Program-made: the position numbers and the translations under genes
The notes under the pieces: model-generated
The model's input: the letters and a program-made list of their open reading frames with translations, nothing else
Database searches by the model: none
What the model was told of the DNA's origin: nothing
Source of the DNA: a virus
Virus record (IMG/VR): IMGVR_UViG_3300006752_000025
Span: 1 to 64,000 of that record
Length of the DNA: 64,000 bases
Direction: 5' to 3' (one strand)
Shown: in pieces, positions 41,250 through 50,702 of the stretch
How positions within the stretch are numbered: position 1 is the stretch's first letter
Layout of the letters: the number at the start of each line of letters is the position of its first letter

Positions 41250-44200
41250 GTGGTGGAGCAATTGATCGAATAAATGGCATTTGTAGTTCAGAGATAAAAA
41301 CAAAATTATCTGACTGCTTTCCTGCTTCGAACAACCCAAACTGTATAGGCCAGTACAGAGGCCTAAGATATTATGATTCTAGTATTGGCGATGATGTAGT
41401 CTTACCAACTGGAAAAATCTGTTTCAGTGATTTTGAAAGCAATTCTTGTTTACCCACATGTGTATTTAATAGTCCCCTTATCGAATATTTGCAACATCCA
41501 GTTAGCGAATTTGATGGAATAGTAGGCGCAACACAAAAACTCACTGCTCAAGCAAGAGTAACATTTAGATCTCAGTCTGGTTCATGTCCACAGCATGTAA
41601 ATGAAGACCCTGGATATATTTGGCAAATGAAAGCACCAGGAGGTGCATTTCAAAATATAAACCTAGGTAGCGATTCACGATTTAGTGCTGATTATTCCAA
41701 TGCCGCTCAAGGTCTAGTGACTTTAAGCATTCTTAATTCTCAAAATACACTGCATAACCATGAATTTAGAATGCTCACTATTGCACAAGTACTGGGAACA
41801 CAGAATTTTGATCTCGAAGGCGAGTATGATAGATATACAGTTGTTGCACAGTCGTCGGTGTACTCCAATGCAAGTACATTAAAGTATAAAGTAATAGAAG
41901 ATCCTCTTGATCCAATAATCACAGGTAATGTTTTAAGCACTGGAGCATTGAGTATAAACTATTGTGTACGCGAAGACGAATATCGTGGCGGTGGAACATA
42001 TCAGTTTGAAGTTAGAAATTTATTTATAGGTGTTCCCCCTGATGCTAAATGGAGTGGCGTACTCAGCAGTGTAAATGTTGAATTACAATATTACGATACA
42101 GGTGCTGTTTGGACAAGATTTAGGGGTGACCCTAATGGCATGGATTATCCAGTAGATGCAAAAATATCAGTAGATCTTCCAAGTTTCGGACAAGCAAATG
42201 GCCTTATTGCACTAGAGTCAAGAACTGGCGTACACGAAGCATGGCAAGGTGCCGGCATTTATTTTCAACAATTAGAAGACTGGTTCAACTGGGCACAACA
42301 ACAACCAGATCAAACAGGTTATGTGAGAGCAAAAGTAAGTGCCACTATAACATGGACTCATAATATTACTGGAGAAACAACTACCACAGATAGAATAAAA
42401 TATTTTGGCGGAAATGTTGGTTTAACAATTAATACACAAAATGTTCCAGAATGTGAGTTGTCAGGACCGTTCATCAGTGAAATCAGAGTGTTAGATATGC
42501 AAGGTAACCCAATCATGTCTCACACCGAAGGCGATACTGTCATTCTTGAAGCCAAGGTTGAAAACTACATGAGAGATGGACAGTTCACTGCTAAAGAATT
42601 ATATGACGATCCCAACGACAGTTTCGATTTTGGTAATGTATATTATGTAGTGTTTTCCACTCGGAACAACAATCGATCTGGCTTCGATGGACTTTTTGGT
42701 CTCTCTAATAATGAAGGTTCGGAAGTTGATGCAAACGGTATTGCCAGATTAACATATACCACAGAAAAAGATAATAGATTCAATGGTGAATACGGTATAT
42801 GGGGAGATTTTAATGGTACAATTCATGAAAAGGTCAGAAACTTAATTCCAATATGTGGTACAATTTATGCTGGACCTAAAGTAGGTGCAGGGCCTTACCC
42901 ACCAGTTGCATTTCCTTTTTCTGAATGTCATGACTTTTTTGCAAGAGAATTAAATCGTCCGGAACAACTTTATTTAGATTCTGATAAACAAAAAACTGGA
43001 AATCCTATGCCGCCATCAGGACATTCCGTTGTTGACGAAGGCGGCGAAGTAAATTATTATGTTTGGGGTAGAAATGTACAAAGTTGGGATAACAGTTTTG
43101 AAAATTATGAAGGATACAATGTATTGCCCAATCCGTTTGGTTCCTTTTCTATATCGGGCCTCAATGACACAGATGATTTAGCAACTGGTAACAGAACAGG
43201 TTCGTATAATTTAGTTTACAATAATAACTACCCCAGAAACGGAAAAGATGGTAGATACGAAGCAAGATTTACTGTGATAACCAGAGAAGACCCAGATCAC
43301 TACGAAACTAAAATAGGAAGACTAGCATTATTTAATGCTAGAGGACTTGGAAAAACTCTTGCTCCAGGCGATGGCACTGTGCGTTTAGAAATACTTAACA
43401 CAGACAGTCAGTATACTGCTCCAACCTATGGAGATATAATTGGTGGACAAACATATTGTATTCCTGATGGTGTACCAATAGAAGAAATATTTTATACAAT
43501 GCAGATGTTAGGAACCGGCACATATATTAATAGAAGTGGTCCTTTCAATGATGGAATAAACACTGAGCGTTCCTGGCACAGTGGCGTACCTGATGAATAC
43601 GCAGATAGATTAGAATTCTTCATGACTCCACAAGAAATCATGACCATGAACAGGCAATTAGTTACCCACACTTATGTAAATGATGAAGCCCAACTGAACC
43701 ATGTAGAAGATCGATTCTTTACTGTGATTGGTAGAATCACTGTTAATTCTGGAATTATATCTTTCCAGGCTATTCCAGATGATGGAATCCGATTAGGACC
43801 TGAAATGGGTTTCTTTATGTCTGGTACATCTACTTATTCAGTTAAAGATAACTTTACTGGAGAGCAATTTAATGGTGTAGGTAGTATTCGACTCGCGATG
43901 GGAGCAGATCATTTCAGAGATAGACCTTGTCCAAGTAATCCAGGTAACCCTGATGCAGGCACATTCCTAAGATGGGAATGTAGAGATACATCAGGTAACG
44001 CAGGAACATTTGGATTTGAATTATATAAAATTACAGCAGACGGCAGTGGCGGCGAGATTTCTACATTTGAAAGATCAAATGACACTCAGGTATGTGGTTA
44101 TAACGATGATCCAGGTGGCGACCCAGAATCAAATTACCCAGAATGTCAAAGATACTGGAATGCATTAATTGATTGGTGGGAGTCTAATGGCGGAGTATTT

Positions 44201-45961
44201 AATGCAGGAACACCACCATTTACTAATGACGATTATGGTTGTTCTACAGAAGATCTAAATTTATTTCTACAGGAAGAGTTTGGTCCTACAACTCCGGAAC
44301 CGTACGGAACTTTTCATTCAGCAACTTGCGGTACAGGTGTAGAAGAATTTACTAGATATACAACATATCATGATGGTGTAGGTGGTTTTTACACAATTAC
44401 TACACCTAATAGTCCGCTGTGTGGATACACACAATATCCACCTTATGGTACATTAATAAGATACGAATGCGGTACAGGTATGACAGCATTCAATAGATAT
44501 AAAGTAACTGCTAACGGCATGGGTGGTGAGATAAGAGTATTGCATGAAACTAATTCAGCAGAATGTAATTATGTACCACCAGATATTCCTGATGCAGGCA
44601 CAGTGATTTATTCTTATTGTGGTGGAGAAACAATCGATAGTGGAGTTTTTAGTGTCACACTGCCAGGTACTCCGTTCACTTTCTATGAAGTAATTGCAGA
44701 TGGACAAGGCGGCGTATCAGAAACAAGAGAAACACCAAATTCAGCACAGTGTGGTTATGTAGCACCACCAGACGATCCAGGGCATCCAGCCGATGGTACA
44801 CCATCAGGAAATCCATATTGCGGTACAGGTAGACTTAGATTTAACAGGTATCAAGATGTGCATGATGGCAATGGTGGTACAAGAAAAACATTACTCGAAA
44901 CAAATTCAGTAGAATGTGGTTACGAAGAGCCAATTGATGATACGCCTAATCCAGGCGATGCGGCAGGTGAACCGTTCTGTGCAAGTGTATTAGGTGCATA
45001 TAATACCTATGGCGAGTATGATCTATTACAAGCATTCTACACTGCCAGTGGCATCATAGACATTCGTGTAATAGAAGAAAATTCCGCAACATGTGGATTT
45101 ACAGACACTACTCCACCACCGGTACCGGATCACCCAGAAGCAGGTACACCAGCAGGCGATCCATACTGTGGAGAAAGAAGAGCACGATTTAATTTATATC
45201 AAAGACAACACGATGGTAATGGCGGATTTGTAATAGCATTAATCGAAGAGAATTCATCACAATGTGGTTATACACCACCACCAGATAATCCAGATGCAGG
45301 AACTGCTTCAGGAGGACCTTACTGTGGAACCGGCGCAGATAAATTTAACAAATATCAAAACTATCATGATGGCAGTGGCGGCACATACACATCATTGATT
45401 GAAGAGAATTCAACAGATTGTGGTTATGAAGCACCTCCTCCTCCACCGGAGCATCCAGATAGCGATGAACCGTATGGTAATGCTTTCTGTGCAAATATAT
45501 TAGGTACATTTAATACCTATGGCGAGTTTGCTCTAGTACAATTATACACCGATGGTCAAGGCGGTTACTATACAAAAGTGCTAGAAGAAAACTCCACTGA
45601 ATGTGGTTACACTGATACGCCAACATACCCAGCAAATGGTACAGCATCAGGACAAGCATATTGTGGTACAGGTTCAGAGCGATTTAATAGATATCAAGAT
45701 GTACACGATGGCAGTGGTGGCACAAGACGAACATTAGTTGAAGAAAATTCAACATTGTGTGGTTATACAGCACCTGTTGATCATCCAGATGCAGGAACTG
45801 CTTCAGGCGAAGCATATTGCGGAATAGGACGTAATCAATATACATTATATCAAAACTATCATGATGGCAGTGGCGGGACCTATACCAGAATTGTACAAAC
45901 AAATTCAAGACGATGTGGATATATAGACGACACTAGACCTGGGTTTGGTCCTAATAGGTAA
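41246..45961 (+). CDS. Large cysteine-repeat adhesin/fibre-like protein (1571 aa)
   Basis: Sits between two paralogous fibre genes, overlapping the first by ATGA, so it is probably part of the fibre or adhesin apparatus. Residues 1-80 are Cys-rich (CSSEIKTKLSDCFPASNNPNC). Residues 80-900 are beta-rich, with possible Ig-like units (SEIRVLDMQGNPIMSHTEGD, then VILEAKVENYM) and no enzyme motif. From about 900 to the end, 11 tandem units of roughly 45-65 residues follow the plan P-x-A-G-T ... YCG-G ... F-x-Y-Q ... HDG-x-GG-T ... E-x-NS-x-x-CGY, each with two conserved cysteines. Similar 'DGNGG...ENS..CGY' repeats occur, as I recall, in marine phage fibre proteins. Receptor binding or shaft extension is inferred. 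No signal peptide; disulfides would form only after lysis. Confidence 0.75.
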   Translation: MSGGAIDRINGICSSEIKTKLSDCFPASNNPNCIGQYRGLRYYDSSIGDDVVLPTGKICFSDFESNSCLPTCVFNSPLIEYLQHPVSEFDGIVGATQKLTAQARVTFRSQSGSCPQHVNEDPGYIWQMKAPGGAFQNINLGSDSRFSADYSNAAQGLVTLSILNSQNTLHNHEFRMLTIAQVLGTQNFDLEGEYDRYTVVAQSSVYSNASTLKYKVIEDPLDPIITGNVLSTGALSINYCVREDEYRGGGTYQFEVRNLFIGVPPDAKWSGVLSSVNVELQYYDTGAVWTRFRGDPNGMDYPVDAKISVDLPSFGQANGLIALESRTGVHEAWQGAGIYFQQLEDWFNWAQQQPDQTGYVRAKVSATITWTHNITGETTTTDRIKYFGGNVGLTINTQNVPECELSGPFISEIRVLDMQGNPIMSHTEGDTVILEAKVENYMRDGQFTAKELYDDPNDSFDFGNVYYVVFSTRNNNRSGFDGLFGLSNNEGSEVDANGIARLTYTTEKDNRFNGEYGIWGDFNGTIHEKVRNLIPICGTIYAGPKVGAGPYPPVAFPFSECHDFFARELNRPEQLYLDSDKQKTGNPMPPSGHSVVDEGGEVNYYVWGRNVQSWDNSFENYEGYNVLPNPFGSFSISGLNDTDDLATGNRTGSYNLVYNNNYPRNGKDGRYEARFTVITREDPDHYETKIGRLALFNARGLGKTLAPGDGTVRLEILNTDSQYTAPTYGDIIGGQTYCIPDGVPIEEIFYTMQMLGTGTYINRSGPFNDGINTERSWHSGVPDEYADRLEFFMTPQEIMTMNRQLVTHTYVNDEAQLNHVEDRFFTVIGRITVNSGIISFQAIPDDGIRLGPEMGFFMSGTSTYSVKDNFTGEQFNGVGSIRLAMGADHFRDRPCPSNPGNPDAGTFLRWECRDTSGNAGTFGFELYKITADGSGGEISTFERSNDTQVCGYNDDPGGDPESNYPECQRYWNALIDWWESNGGVFNAGTPPFTNDDYGCSTEDLNLFLQEEFGPTTPEPYGTFHSATCGTGVEEFTRYTTYHDGVGGFYTITTPNSPLCGYTQYPPYGTLIRYECGTGMTAFNRYKVTANGMGGEIRVLHETNSAECNYVPPDIPDAGTVIYSYCGGETIDSGVFSVTLPGTPFTFYEVIADGQGGVSETRETPNSAQCGYVAPPDDPGHPADGTPSGNPYCGTGRLRFNRYQDVHDGNGGTRKTLLETNSVECGYEEPIDDTPNPGDAAGEPFCASVLGAYNTYGEYDLLQAFYTASGIIDIRVIEENSATCGFTDTTPPPVPDHPEAGTPAGDPYCGERRARFNLYQRQHDGNGGFVIALIEENSSQCGYTPPPDNPDAGTASGGPYCGTGADKFNKYQNYHDGSGGTYTSLIEENSTDCGYEAPPPPPEHPDSDEPYGNAFCANILGTFNTYGEFALVQLYTDGQGGYYTKVLEENSTECGYTDTPTYPANGTASGQAYCGTGSERFNRYQDVHDGSGGTRRTLVEENSTLCGYTAPVDHPDAGTASGEAYCGIGRNQYTLYQNYHDGSGGTYTRIVQTNSRRCGYIDDTRPGFGPNR
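43945..45930 (+). repeat. 11 tandem cysteine-paired repeats
   Basis: Counting units by their closing CGY (or CNY/CGF) gives 11. By subtype the last seven read A-B-C-D-B-A-D: A has FNRYQDVHDG, B has LGxxNTYGE, C has FNLYQRQHDG, and D has YQNYHDGSGGTYT. Some units are nearly identical in DNA: CCAGATGCAGGAACTGCTTC occurs near 45290 and again near 45785, which points to recent duplication or shuffling. Confidence 0.8.
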
Positions 45962-45971
45962 TAACAGAAAT

Positions 45972-45979
45972 GATAAATA
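45972..45979 (+). promoter_or_regulatory. T4-type late promoter (GATAAATA)
   Basis: GATAAATAG 19 nt before the ATG of the second fibre gene; the predicted leader of about 14 nt contains a weak CAGG ribosome binding site. Confidence 0.85.
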
Positions 45980-45998
45980 GTGTAAACAGGTAAAAAGT

Positions 45999-48900
45999 AT
46001 GCCATATATTATAAAAAACAGCGATCAGACTATTACAGTTACAGTAGAAGACAACAAAGTCGATTCTACAAATTATTCGCTGGCCCTAGTAGGACGCCAG
46101 GTATCTAACTACGGGCAATATTTTGCACAAAATACATTAAGACATTTAGAAAATTTTGCTAGTTCTACACCTCCCACACCTGCTGTAAAACTAACAGGCC
46201 AATTATGGTATGATAAAACAGAAGGTTTATTCAAAGTATATGATGGCAGTGTTTGGAAACGATCAACTGGAATTTTAGTAAACAGTGAACCCAATAGACC
46301 TACAACAGATTTAAGAGCTGGCACAGCATTTTTTAATACAAGCAAAAACATATTAGAAATTTATAATGGTAATCAATTCTTGCCAGCATCATATGGCGGC
46401 GAAATTACAAATACATTTAGTAATGATATTGCTAATAGTAATGCTACTTTCTTTGGTACAAGACTACGTACATTGTTCTTAAAGGAAGATGGTTTAGATA
46501 CTGTACACCCTGTATTAGCATTAGTGTATGTTAAAAGTACTATCGACACTGATACTGGTGCAAACAGAGGTACAACGCAAATAGGCGAACAGTACGAAAC
46601 TATCATGGCATTGATTTCCGATAGCCAATTCCAGATAGCGGCAGATACTCAAACACCTGTAGACGGTTTAACAATTAACTATAATCCAGAACTAACCCAA
46701 GTTGGCGTTGGTATTGCTTCGGCACGTACAGGTAGAGCTCAAGGTTTAATCAAGAAAGGTATTAACCTCAGACAAGAGTATGAAATAGATGCAGTAACAT
46801 CATTTGATACATTATATGCTAACCAAATCGGTGATGCTTCAAATGAAGTAACAACAATTTATGCTAACAGCATTATTGGATTGAGCAGTCTAACTATTGA
46901 AGACATCACAGTAAACGATGATTTAGTTATTGGCGGAGACTTGGACTTAACAGGTGACTTGACCAGTAGTAGTGGTTCACTAAGTATTACTTCAGCAGAA
47001 TTAACAACAGATGTACTAACAGTAAACAATACATCTACACTTAATGGTGATACAACCATTAACGGTAACTTGGTTGTAAATGGTTTAGGTGCAGAAGACC
47101 TAGGTGATTTAACCAACAAAATAGACAACATTTATGTAAACAATATTTTTGCAGACAACGGCAACATTGCAACTGCAAACATTACATCATCGTTGAGATC
47201 TTTAGGTGACGTAACATTTGATCAAGATTTAAGTGTAGCAGGAACATCTAATTTAGGTATTACCAATGTTGATGGAGCATTAGGTGTAACAGGTGTTTCA
47301 ACGTTTGATAGCTCTTTGATCATGTCTGCATCAGGCGCACCTTCTGCAACGTTCAATGAAATAAATGTCAGAGCAAACCAAGACATAAATTTAAGTGGTA
47401 CTGGTAGACTAGTAGGACCGGCAACGCAGGTTAGTATTACGTCAGATACCACATCAAGTAATGCACAGTATGTGTTATTCTCAGGTGCAACTGGTAGTGC
47501 CAGTGACTTGAAGGGTGGTGGTACAAACAACTTTAACCTTAAGTATATTCCAAGCGAAGATAGATTATACGTAAATAAATTAAGGGTAGGTGGTACATCA
47601 CCAGAAATGGAATTTATTTCTGCATCAGGTTCATTGACATTTGGACCTGGTACTATTGTAGGTACTGGTGTATTTACTTCAGCAGGTTTTTCAACAGCAT
47701 CCGGCGATGCTACAATAGGTGGTACAGTATCGTTTGGTTCTTTAAGAGACACAGGCGAAGGTATTACTATAACAAAATTTGTAGACGAAGCAGACGGTAT
47801 TCCTTCTAATAATACTGACACTACAATCCCAACATCAGCCGCTATAAAAGATTATGTTGACACAGCAAATACAAATTTGAAAGCATACGTTGACGGCTTA
47901 GACAGAGATGACGATTTAAGTATTGCTGGTAATTCAGGTACTGGACTAGTAGATTTAGATTCACAAAGTTTAACAGTAAACGGCGGAACTAACTTAACAA
48001 GTTCTGCAAGTGGACAAACTATTACTGTTAATTTAGATTCAACTATAACAGGATTAACACAAGTTACTGCAACTAATATCAGTGCAACAAATGCATTTAC
48101 AGGTGATTTAATTGGTACTGCTGATAACTCAGACAATGCGGCCGCTGTAACATTAACAAATACTAGTGCTACAACAAACTATATTGTTATGTCACAATCA
48201 GCAACAGGAACTGATAGAGCATTATATACAGATGCAACTGAAATTGGCTACAATGCTGTAACTCATACGTTAACCACAACTAATTATATAGGTGATACGT
48301 TTACTGCAAATAATTACTTTGACGGTGACATCAGAGGTGATGTTCTCAAAGATGACGGAACAAAAATATTAGAAAATTCAACAGGTGCATTAACAGGTAC
48401 TGTTAGCAGTATTACTAACCATCAGAGTTATATCAGAGGCAGAGTATCAGGTGGCACTGGCATAACATATGATAACTCAACAGGTGTTATTAGTTTATCA
48501 GACACTGGATTGATTTCCGGCGTATCCGCTGGTACTGGATTGACAGGTGGCGGTAATTCAGGTAATGTTACATTAGCATTAGCAACTGCTGGAGCCGGTG
48601 CTGGTACATATGGCTCTACAGCAGATAGCACAAAGATTGATCAAATTACACTAGATGCATATGGTAGAGTAACAGCAGTCTCAACAGGACCAAGCGGAGA
48701 CATCAAGGGTGTTACGGCAGGCGATTATTTAACAGGTGGTGGTACATCAGGTACTGTCACATTAAATGTAGATGCCACAAGTGCAAACACAGCAAGTAAA
48801 GTTGTAGCCAGAGATGGCTCAGGTAACTTTAGTGCTGGAGTTATTACAGCAACAGCAACATCAGCTCGATATGCTGACTTGGCTGAGATATACAAAGCCG

Positions 48901-49247
48901 ACGCAGACTATGAGCCAGGCACAGTTGTGAAACTGGGCGGCAGTGAAGAAATAACAATGACAGTTGAACATGCAGACACAGAAGTGTTTGGCGTTATCAG
49001 TACTGACCCAGCATACTTAATGAACAAAGATGCAGAGGGATTACCAGTTGCACTCACAGGAAGAGTTCCTGTAAAAGTTATAGGTAAAGTCCGTAAAGGC
49101 GAAAGATTGGTCAGCAGTGACGTACCAGGACTAGCATGGGCATTAGGCGACGAAGAATATGACGCAAGAGCAGTTATTGGTAGAAGTTTAGAAGACAAAG
49201 ACAACGGCAACGAAGGCGTAATTGAAGCAGTAATTGGCGTTAAATAG
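45999..49247 (+). CDS. Tail fibre protein, paralogue of 38871 gene, with distinct C-terminal domain
   Basis: The N-terminal 100 residues (YSLALVGRQVSNYGQYFAQN, TGQLWYDKTEGLFKVYDG) are paralogous to the 38871 fibre. The middle (about 290-960) is a repetitive beta shaft (DLDLTGDLTSSSGSLSIT, NTSTLNGDTTINGNLVVNG). It shares GGTGITYDNSTGVISL with the other fibre and then has two AGTGLTGGG / AGDYLTGGG units. The last 130 residues are not S74. YADLAEIYKADADYEPGTVV, FGVISTDPAYLMN, ALTGRVPVKVIGKVRKGERL resemble the peptidase-G2-like C-terminal chaperone family of phage appendages, which I name only tentatively. The two fibres thus share an attachment end but differ at the tip. The gene's stop codon overlaps the next late promoter. 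Confidence 0.82.
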   Translation: MPYIIKNSDQTITVTVEDNKVDSTNYSLALVGRQVSNYGQYFAQNTLRHLENFASSTPPTPAVKLTGQLWYDKTEGLFKVYDGSVWKRSTGILVNSEPNRPTTDLRAGTAFFNTSKNILEIYNGNQFLPASYGGEITNTFSNDIANSNATFFGTRLRTLFLKEDGLDTVHPVLALVYVKSTIDTDTGANRGTTQIGEQYETIMALISDSQFQIAADTQTPVDGLTINYNPELTQVGVGIASARTGRAQGLIKKGINLRQEYEIDAVTSFDTLYANQIGDASNEVTTIYANSIIGLSSLTIEDITVNDDLVIGGDLDLTGDLTSSSGSLSITSAELTTDVLTVNNTSTLNGDTTINGNLVVNGLGAEDLGDLTNKIDNIYVNNIFADNGNIATANITSSLRSLGDVTFDQDLSVAGTSNLGITNVDGALGVTGVSTFDSSLIMSASGAPSATFNEINVRANQDINLSGTGRLVGPATQVSITSDTTSSNAQYVLFSGATGSASDLKGGGTNNFNLKYIPSEDRLYVNKLRVGGTSPEMEFISASGSLTFGPGTIVGTGVFTSAGFSTASGDATIGGTVSFGSLRDTGEGITITKFVDEADGIPSNNTDTTIPTSAAIKDYVDTANTNLKAYVDGLDRDDDLSIAGNSGTGLVDLDSQSLTVNGGTNLTSSASGQTITVNLDSTITGLTQVTATNISATNAFTGDLIGTADNSDNAAAVTLTNTSATTNYIVMSQSATGTDRALYTDATEIGYNAVTHTLTTTNYIGDTFTANNYFDGDIRGDVLKDDGTKILENSTGALTGTVSSITNHQSYIRGRVSGGTGITYDNSTGVISLSDTGLISGVSAGTGLTGGGNSGNVTLALATAGAGAGTYGSTADSTKIDQITLDAYGRVTAVSTGPSGDIKGVTAGDYLTGGGTSGTVTLNVDATSANTASKVVARDGSGNFSAGVITATATSARYADLAEIYKADADYEPGTVVKLGGSEEITMTVEHADTEVFGVISTDPAYLMNKDAEGLPVALTGRVPVKVIGKVRKGERLVSSDVPGLAWALGDEEYDARAVIGRSLEDKDNGNEGVIEAVIGVK

Positions 49248-49254
49248 ATAAATA
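49247..49254 (+). promoter_or_regulatory. T4-type late promoter (GATAAATA) overlapping a stop codon
   Basis: GATAAATAC begins at the last base of the upstream fibre gene's TAG. The ATG of the 49280 gene lies 25 nt downstream with AGGAG in the leader. Confidence 0.85.
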
Positions 49255-49279
49255 CTAAGTATATTAATAGGAGATACAA

Positions 49280-50257
49280 ATGGCATCAGGAAGTTCAGTA
49301 ACTTCATCAGGTATGACCACAATGACACAAGTTGTTGCAGGTGATGTAATTGATGACGCAGATTTCAATAATGCTAGAAACAATGTACAAGCATTAATGG
49401 GCGGTGCAAGTGACCAAACACTTTCTGCTGGTAGTTCTTTTACATATTCAAATGCTAAAGGTTGGGGTCAAGGTGGCGCAGGTGTTAACACTAACAGTGC
49501 AGGAAGCACAGTTTTAGCAACAGGTAGTTCTAGAGGATTCAAAGACTTACAGGATGATGTACAGGCAATGTGCTTATTCTTAGGTGTATCTCAAAGAGCT
49601 GGCGTAGGCAGTGACGTAACAACATCAACAACTATTACGGCAAGCACATGGTCAAACTTAATGCTGAACGTTAAAGATTGCTGGGATAACAGATTTGAAC
49701 CTTCCAGTAGAACTGTTTCTACAGATGCCAGTAAAACATTTACAAGTTCATGGACAAATACGTTAACGCAAGAAACTACATGGACGTTTGCTAATGAAGG
49801 CGATTGTAGAGCATTTTTTAATGGTGGTGGCCGTTTAGGATTCAGTGCTAGTTATACAGGTTCAAGTGGTGATCAGTTTGATGCACATGCCGCAAGATTA
49901 AGTGGTATGGGTGATTTTTACATGGACTATCAAGGTTCTAACGCAGGCGCAGGTAGTGTAAGTGGTATTGGTTTTTACGAACTAGCAACATCATATCAGA
50001 CAGTATGGACTTACTATGGTGCAAGTGCTCCATATTCAAATGACTATGTTCAAACATCAGCAAAGGTCAATAGCACAACTAATCCTACAGTGGTAACAAT
50101 GAGAATTCAATTAATTGACGCAACGGATAACGTGATTGACGCAAGTGCAACAGGTACATTAACTCTTAACTGTAGAAGACATCAACCAGATGCTAACAGT
50201 TCAGGATTTAGTTTCCCTGTACCAACAGACAGCATGGGCAACATCACAGGCTCATAA
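49280..50257 (+). CDS. Putative small fibre/tip structural protein (325 aa)
   Basis: The final structural gene of the fibre cluster, with its own late promoter, AGGAG ribosome binding site and a strong terminator after it. The N-terminus (VVAGDVIDDADFNNARNNVQ) looks like an attachment domain seen in marine T4-like tail proteins. The body is Gly/Ser/Thr-rich beta structure (FTYSNAKGWGQGGAGVNTNS, FFNGGGRLGFSASYTGSSGD). Only two adjacent motifs carry Cys. No enzymatic motif. A monocistronic late gene next to the fibres fits a receptor-binding or tip protein made in a high copy number; this is inferred from context. Confidence 0.65.
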   Translation: MASGSSVTSSGMTTMTQVVAGDVIDDADFNNARNNVQALMGGASDQTLSAGSSFTYSNAKGWGQGGAGVNTNSAGSTVLATGSSRGFKDLQDDVQAMCLFLGVSQRAGVGSDVTTSTTITASTWSNLMLNVKDCWDNRFEPSSRTVSTDASKTFTSSWTNTLTQETTWTFANEGDCRAFFNGGGRLGFSASYTGSSGDQFDAHAARLSGMGDFYMDYQGSNAGAGSVSGIGFYELATSYQTVWTYYGASAPYSNDYVQTSAKVNSTTNPTVVTMRIQLIDATDNVIDASATGTLTLNCRRHQPDANSSGFSFPVPTDSMGNITGS

Positions 50258-50274
50258 TAGTAAAATAGTTATGT

Positions 50275-50308
50275 AAAAGCCAGTAATTACACTTACTGGC
50301 TTTTTTTT
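50275..50308 (+). terminator. Strong intrinsic terminator after the fibre cluster
   Basis: AAAAGCCAGTAA (50275-50286) and TTACTGGCTTTT (50293-50304) pair perfectly over 12 bp with a 6-nt loop, and the run of T continues to 50308. It separates virion genes from the following accessory operon. Confidence 0.92.
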
Positions 50309-50322
50309 GGCTTAAATATCAC

Positions 50323-50330
50323 TATAAATA
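50323..50330 (+). promoter_or_regulatory. T4-type late promoter (TATAAATA)
   Basis: The only late box here with the canonical T4 first base: TATAAATATGG. The ATG at 50343 leaves about a 7-nt leader with no clear ribosome binding site. It is the only visible promoter for the 50343-57105 operon. Confidence 0.8.
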
Positions 50331-50342
50331 TGGGAACACACA

Positions 50343-50702
50343 ATGAGTGCAAAATTAACTAAAGCATTAGAATTTTCAAACTATCGCATAACATTAAACA
50401 ATCAACAAGATGCTTTGAGATCAAAAACTCAAAGTTTATTGAGCTATAGTATTAATGGTGGTACGTTTTCAATTGACAGAAATCTAATTACGTTTTGTAA
50501 TATGTTACAAGAACAAAAACATAAAACAGCAGTGCTATTAGATATATACGAAAACCCAATTGAAGTAAATCTAGATGAATTTGCAGAAGAGATTACTAGT
50601 AGATATTTTGAAGTAACAAACGAGTATCTTATTGAGTTTGAAAAATTAAAACAGGCAAGAAAAACACACAGGGTATTAGACTTAAATGAAGACGGAGACT
50701 AA
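50343..50702 (+). CDS. Conserved hypothetical protein (119 aa), T4-like marine phage family
   Basis: A 119-aa protein starting MSAKLTKALEFSNYRITLNN. I recall a cyanophage family with the same plan: SNYxITLNNQ near the start, then a YF-x-NGG-F motif (here SYSINGGTFSIDR), an I/V-L-L-D-x-x-x-x-PI-E-V element (AVLLDIYENPIEVN) and a C-terminal helix (YFEVTNEYLIEFEKLKQARK). Its function is unknown. First gene of the glycosyltransferase operon; it overlaps the next gene by 17 bp. Confidence 0.65.
   Translation: MSAKLTKALEFSNYRITLNNQQDALRSKTQSLLSYSINGGTFSIDRNLITFCNMLQEQKHKTAVLLDIYENPIEVNLDEFAEEITSRYFEVTNEYLIEFEKLKQARKTHRVLDLNEDGD

Noticed and set aside
43945-45930. Possible CRISPR array because of regularly spaced repeats
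   Set aside because: Repeats are in frame, imperfect, about 150-200 bp apart and encode a cysteine repeat; they lack uniform short direct repeats with unique spacers.
46859-48136. Long minus-strand open frames opposite the second fibre gene (up to 199 codons)
   Set aside because: They are low-complexity Pro/Ser/Val-rich mirror images of the repetitive beta-shaft code on the plus strand, with no promoter or ribosome binding site.
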